DNA from: Candidatus Iainarchaeum sp.
GTDB taxonomy: Archaea > Micrarchaeota > Micrarchaeia > Anstonellales > Bilamarchaeaceae
Length of the DNA: 48,696 nucleotides
Assembly (NCBI GenBank): GCA_028686985.1
Contig: JAQUBA010000008.1
Span: forward strand, 1-48,696
Direction: 5' to 3'
The stretch's first letter is position 1. Each line of letters starts with the position of its first letter. Shown piece by piece: positions 47,109-48,696 of the stretch. The position numbers and the translations under genes were made by a program. Below the pieces are notes generated by a model, which ran no database searches, was not told the origin of the DNA, and saw nothing but the letters and a program-made list of their open reading frames with translations.

Positions 47109-47345
47109 CTACACGTACCTGGCGAGCTTCAGGAGCTTATCCTTGAGGCTCGTAAGCCTGCCTGCGGGTTCTTTCTCGAGCGCATCCTGGACGTCCGTAA
47201 GGAACGCTATCACGGCTTGGGCTGCGGCTACGAGCAGCGAAGCCTTAGCGTCCGGGGCTCCGCTTGCAGTCCATGTGGTAAAAAAGACCAGCACGGCGCC
47301 GACCGATGCCTTGACGATGACTCTCTGCCAGTTCACCATGCTCAT
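47109..47345 (-). CDS. Small membrane-associated protein (78 aa)
   Basis: A 78-residue protein with a hydrophobic segment (~10-29: VKASVGAVLVFFTTWTASGA) and a second Ala/Val-rich helix (KASLLVAAAQAVIAFLTDV), then a basic amphipathic tail (LTSLKDKLLKLARYV). ATG 47345 overlaps the 112-aa gene's stop codon as ATGA. It may be a second holin-like or virion membrane protein. No homologous family recognised. Confidence 0.6.
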   Translation of the reverse strand: MSMVNWQRVIVKASVGAVLVFFTTWTASGAPDAKASLLVAAAQAVIAFLTDVQDALEKEPAGRLTSLKDKLLKLARYV

Positions 47346-47680
47346 TCACCCTCTGCGGTCACCGCGTATGTGAGCGCGCCAGCGGACATGATGTATACCT
47401 CTAGGTCAAGTGTGTATTGCCCTTGGCGCCCCGGGACGGGCTTAAAGTCCTCGTCCATGAGCTCCTTGTCCACGTCCATATAAGCCTTCTTGGTCTTCTC
47501 GTCCAGGGTGATGTCGGGCTTGTCGTAGTGCGTCACCATCCCGATTTTCTTCGCGAACCTCTCGAAGCCGGCCTCATTCATCATCTGCGCGATTTGCCAG
47601 ACGCTCGCGTTGAAGGAGCATTTCTCGACCATCACTCCTTCTTCCTCCAATTTTGCTTCAAACGTTTTTTTCAAAGCCAT
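47342..47680 (-). CDS. Uncharacterised 112-aa protein
   Basis: An acidic, Lys-rich protein with a helical N-terminal half (KKTFEAKLEEEGVMVEK, then SVWQIAQMMNEAGFERF) and a beta-rich C-terminal half (QYTLDLEVYIMSAGAL). No signal peptide or membrane helix. It is coupled upstream to the transglutaminase-like gene (gap of four bases) and downstream to the 78-aa gene (4-base overlap). Possibly a virion structural component such as a tail or head-completion protein, judged only from context. Confidence 0.58.
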   Translation of the reverse strand: MALKKTFEAKLEEEGVMVEKCSFNASVWQIAQMMNEAGFERFAKKIGMVTHYDKPDITLDEKTKKAYMDVDKELMDEDFKPVPGRQGQYTLDLEVYIMSAGALTYAVTAEGE

Positions 47681-47684
47681 GCCA

Positions 47685-48695
47685 TCACCGTATGCGCGTA
47701 AATTTCTTCCAGTACTCCTGGATGAGCACGTGCTTGCGCTCAGAGTTCTCTATCTCCACCGGCCCTGCGGGCGCCCGCGGCTGCCCGTTGAACATGGCCA
47801 GCGCCTCGGGTTTTATCTGCCCGGCGTGCTGCCAGTTCTGCAGGCCGTTATCTATACCGTAAACGGAGCCGGCCAGTGGGATTGGCTGGACCGGCTCCTC
47901 TTCGAGTGTGGCCTCGAAGACGTACCAGCCAGAGCTTTCCGGATTTCCGAACGCATCCTGCGCGTCTTTTGGGGAATAATAGACTATCGGGAATGCGTGG
48001 TATCCGAAAGAAGTGGGCCCGACTGCCAGGAAAACTTCGGATGGGGATATCCCAGCTGCACGTGCGAACGTGACGAATAGGATGCTTGAATCTTCGCAGT
48101 CCCCGCGCTTCCGGTAGTACGTGTCCAGGGCGAGCTGCCAGTTGTCGCCGCGGTCGTATTCGTATTTCCTGGTGTCCTGGCTGCAGACGAACTTCCAAAT
48201 GGCCATGAGCTTCTGGTGCCTGCTCAATTTCTTCCAGCCGCGCGAGCTCACAATCCCCTTGTGGAATTGGAAGAGCGCGTATATCTCTCTGGCATCGGAA
48301 AGCAACGCAGTATCCATTCCGTCCTTGGTTACAAATTGCCTCCTGGGAAGGTATGGATAGCTGCCTTCCTGCAGGAAGTCTGGAAACGCACTCTGCGGCT
48401 CCCCGGTCAGCGCGAGCTCAGCCTTGAGGGATTCGATTGCGATTTCCCCCTCCCGGACGCGCATCGTCCAGCCGCTCATCTGCCGGAGCAATTCCGACCT
48501 TTCGGCTGCGAGCTCCACAATCTTGGCCGCCTTTCCGTTCTCGTCCTTGGAGAGTTGATAAACCATGTCGTTGAGCTCCATGGTCTTCCGGATGAGCTGC
48601 TCTTTTTTCGCCCTTTCGTTTTCGATTAGATTAGTGAGCTCGAGCTCAGTGCTCCCGTTTATCCGATTCCACAATTTACGGAGGTCTTCGAGCAT
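47685..48695 (-). CDS. Coiled-coil transglutaminase-like cysteine peptidase/protein
   Basis: A 336-residue protein. Residues ~15-95 form a heptad-patterned coiled coil (ENERAKKEQLIRKTMELND). The following domain shows the transglutaminase-like core: Cys200 in KRGDCEDSSIL and His233 in FGYHAFPIVYY, with an acidic residue in the WYVFEATLEE strand as the likely third member. There is no signal peptide. In mobile elements such domains occur in virion-maturation or cell-wall-acting proteins. It opens the visible operon; the ATG lies one base from the window edge, so an earlier start cannot be excluded. Confidence 0.7.
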   Translation of the reverse strand: MLEDLRKLWNRINGSTELELTNLIENERAKKEQLIRKTMELNDMVYQLSKDENGKAAKIVELAAERSELLRQMSGWTMRVREGEIAIESLKAELALTGEPQSAFPDFLQEGSYPYLPRRQFVTKDGMDTALLSDAREIYALFQFHKGIVSSRGWKKLSRHQKLMAIWKFVCSQDTRKYEYDRGDNWQLALDTYYRKRGDCEDSSILFVTFARAAGISPSEVFLAVGPTSFGYHAFPIVYYSPKDAQDAFGNPESSGWYVFEATLEEEPVQPIPLAGSVYGIDNGLQNWQHAGQIKPEALAMFNGQPRAPAGPVEIENSERKHVLIQEYWKKFTRIR

Positions 48696-48696
48696 A

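Larger units (their letters stand above)
45289..48696 (+). mobile_element. Left part of an element integrated at tRNA-Glu (virus or plasmid), right end outside window
   Basis: The stretch holds a tRNA-adjacent tyrosine recombinase, a small leaderless ORF and an opposing operon of five tightly packed genes (two to three tiny hydrophobic proteins, a 112-aa protein and a transglutaminase-like protein), none with a housekeeping function. Small membrane proteins beside a peptidase-like protein are typical of virion or lysis modules. The tRNA 3' end is not repeated inside the window, so the far attachment site must lie to the right. No capsid, portal, terminase or replication gene is visible. Confidence 0.6.

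Noticed and set aside
1-48696. CRISPR arrays, transposase genes, rRNA genes
   Set aside because: No regularly spaced repeats, no DDE or serine transposase-like protein and no rRNA signature seen on either strand.
45289-48696. Second attachment site inside the window
   Set aside because: I looked for another copy of the tRNA-Glu 3' end (TTCGAATCCCGG) and found none, so the element's right end is not visible.

Overview
The window comes from an archaeal chromosome. The evidence is an archaeal L1–L10(P0)–L12(P1) operon, TFB, Orc1/Cdc6, archaeal DnaG, a gamma-alpha-fused 2-oxoacid:ferredoxin oxidoreductase, class-III-type prepilins, a C/D-box guide sRNA, tRNAs without encoded CCA, and TATA-like boxes about 25-30 bases before many start codons (leaderless style). 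High coding density, many unrecognised helical or secreted Cys-rich proteins and fairly high G+C fit a DPANN-type lineage such as Diapherotrites or Micrarchaeota. That lineage assignment is inference, not proof.

Left part (1-16.5 kb): 3' portion of glutamyl-tRNA synthetase cut by the window edge, a TctA-like membrane protein, the ribosomal stalk operon, a secreted nine-repeat Cys-rich protein, tRNA-Leu(UAG), a GAP/LysE-type exporter, an M20 allantoate amidohydrolase/N-carbamoylase, a DUF2797 protein, a lipoprotein with four Cys-rich repeats, 2-oxoacid:ferredoxin oxidoreductase, a GT2 glycosyltransferase, an Mre11-like nuclease and a decayed GT-B-like gene.

Accessory-looking stretch (16.5-25.6 kb): membrane and alpha-helical (HEAT/TPR-like) proteins of unknown function around tRNA-Ile(GAU), carbamate kinase and an Orc1/Cdc6 gene. 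At least three of the helical proteins share one motif and look like a lineage-specific family. A 28-bp sequence is repeated exactly beside tRNA-Leu and tRNA-Ile, and in both cases the repeated element ends exactly at the tRNA gene boundary.

Core stretch (25.7-45.2 kb): a CBS protein; a DUF167–Toprim–DnaG–methylthiotransferase operon; a five-gene overlapping pilin/pseudopilin-like operon; phosphoglycerate kinase; a CorA relative without GMN; a C/D-box sRNA whose D guide matches the tRNA-Leu(CAA) anticodon loop; a lipoprotein; TFB; a COG2521-type methyltransferase overlapping seryl-tRNA synthetase; an ABC-2 exporter; an MFS permease; and two small secreted proteins.

Right end (45.2-48.7 kb): tRNA-Glu(CUC), followed 82 bases later by a tyrosine recombinase with a C-terminal zinc ribbon, then a small ORF and an opposing, tightly packed operon of tiny hydrophobic proteins, a 112-aa protein and a coiled-coil transglutaminase-like protein. 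This looks like the left end of an integrated virus or plasmid that runs out of the window.
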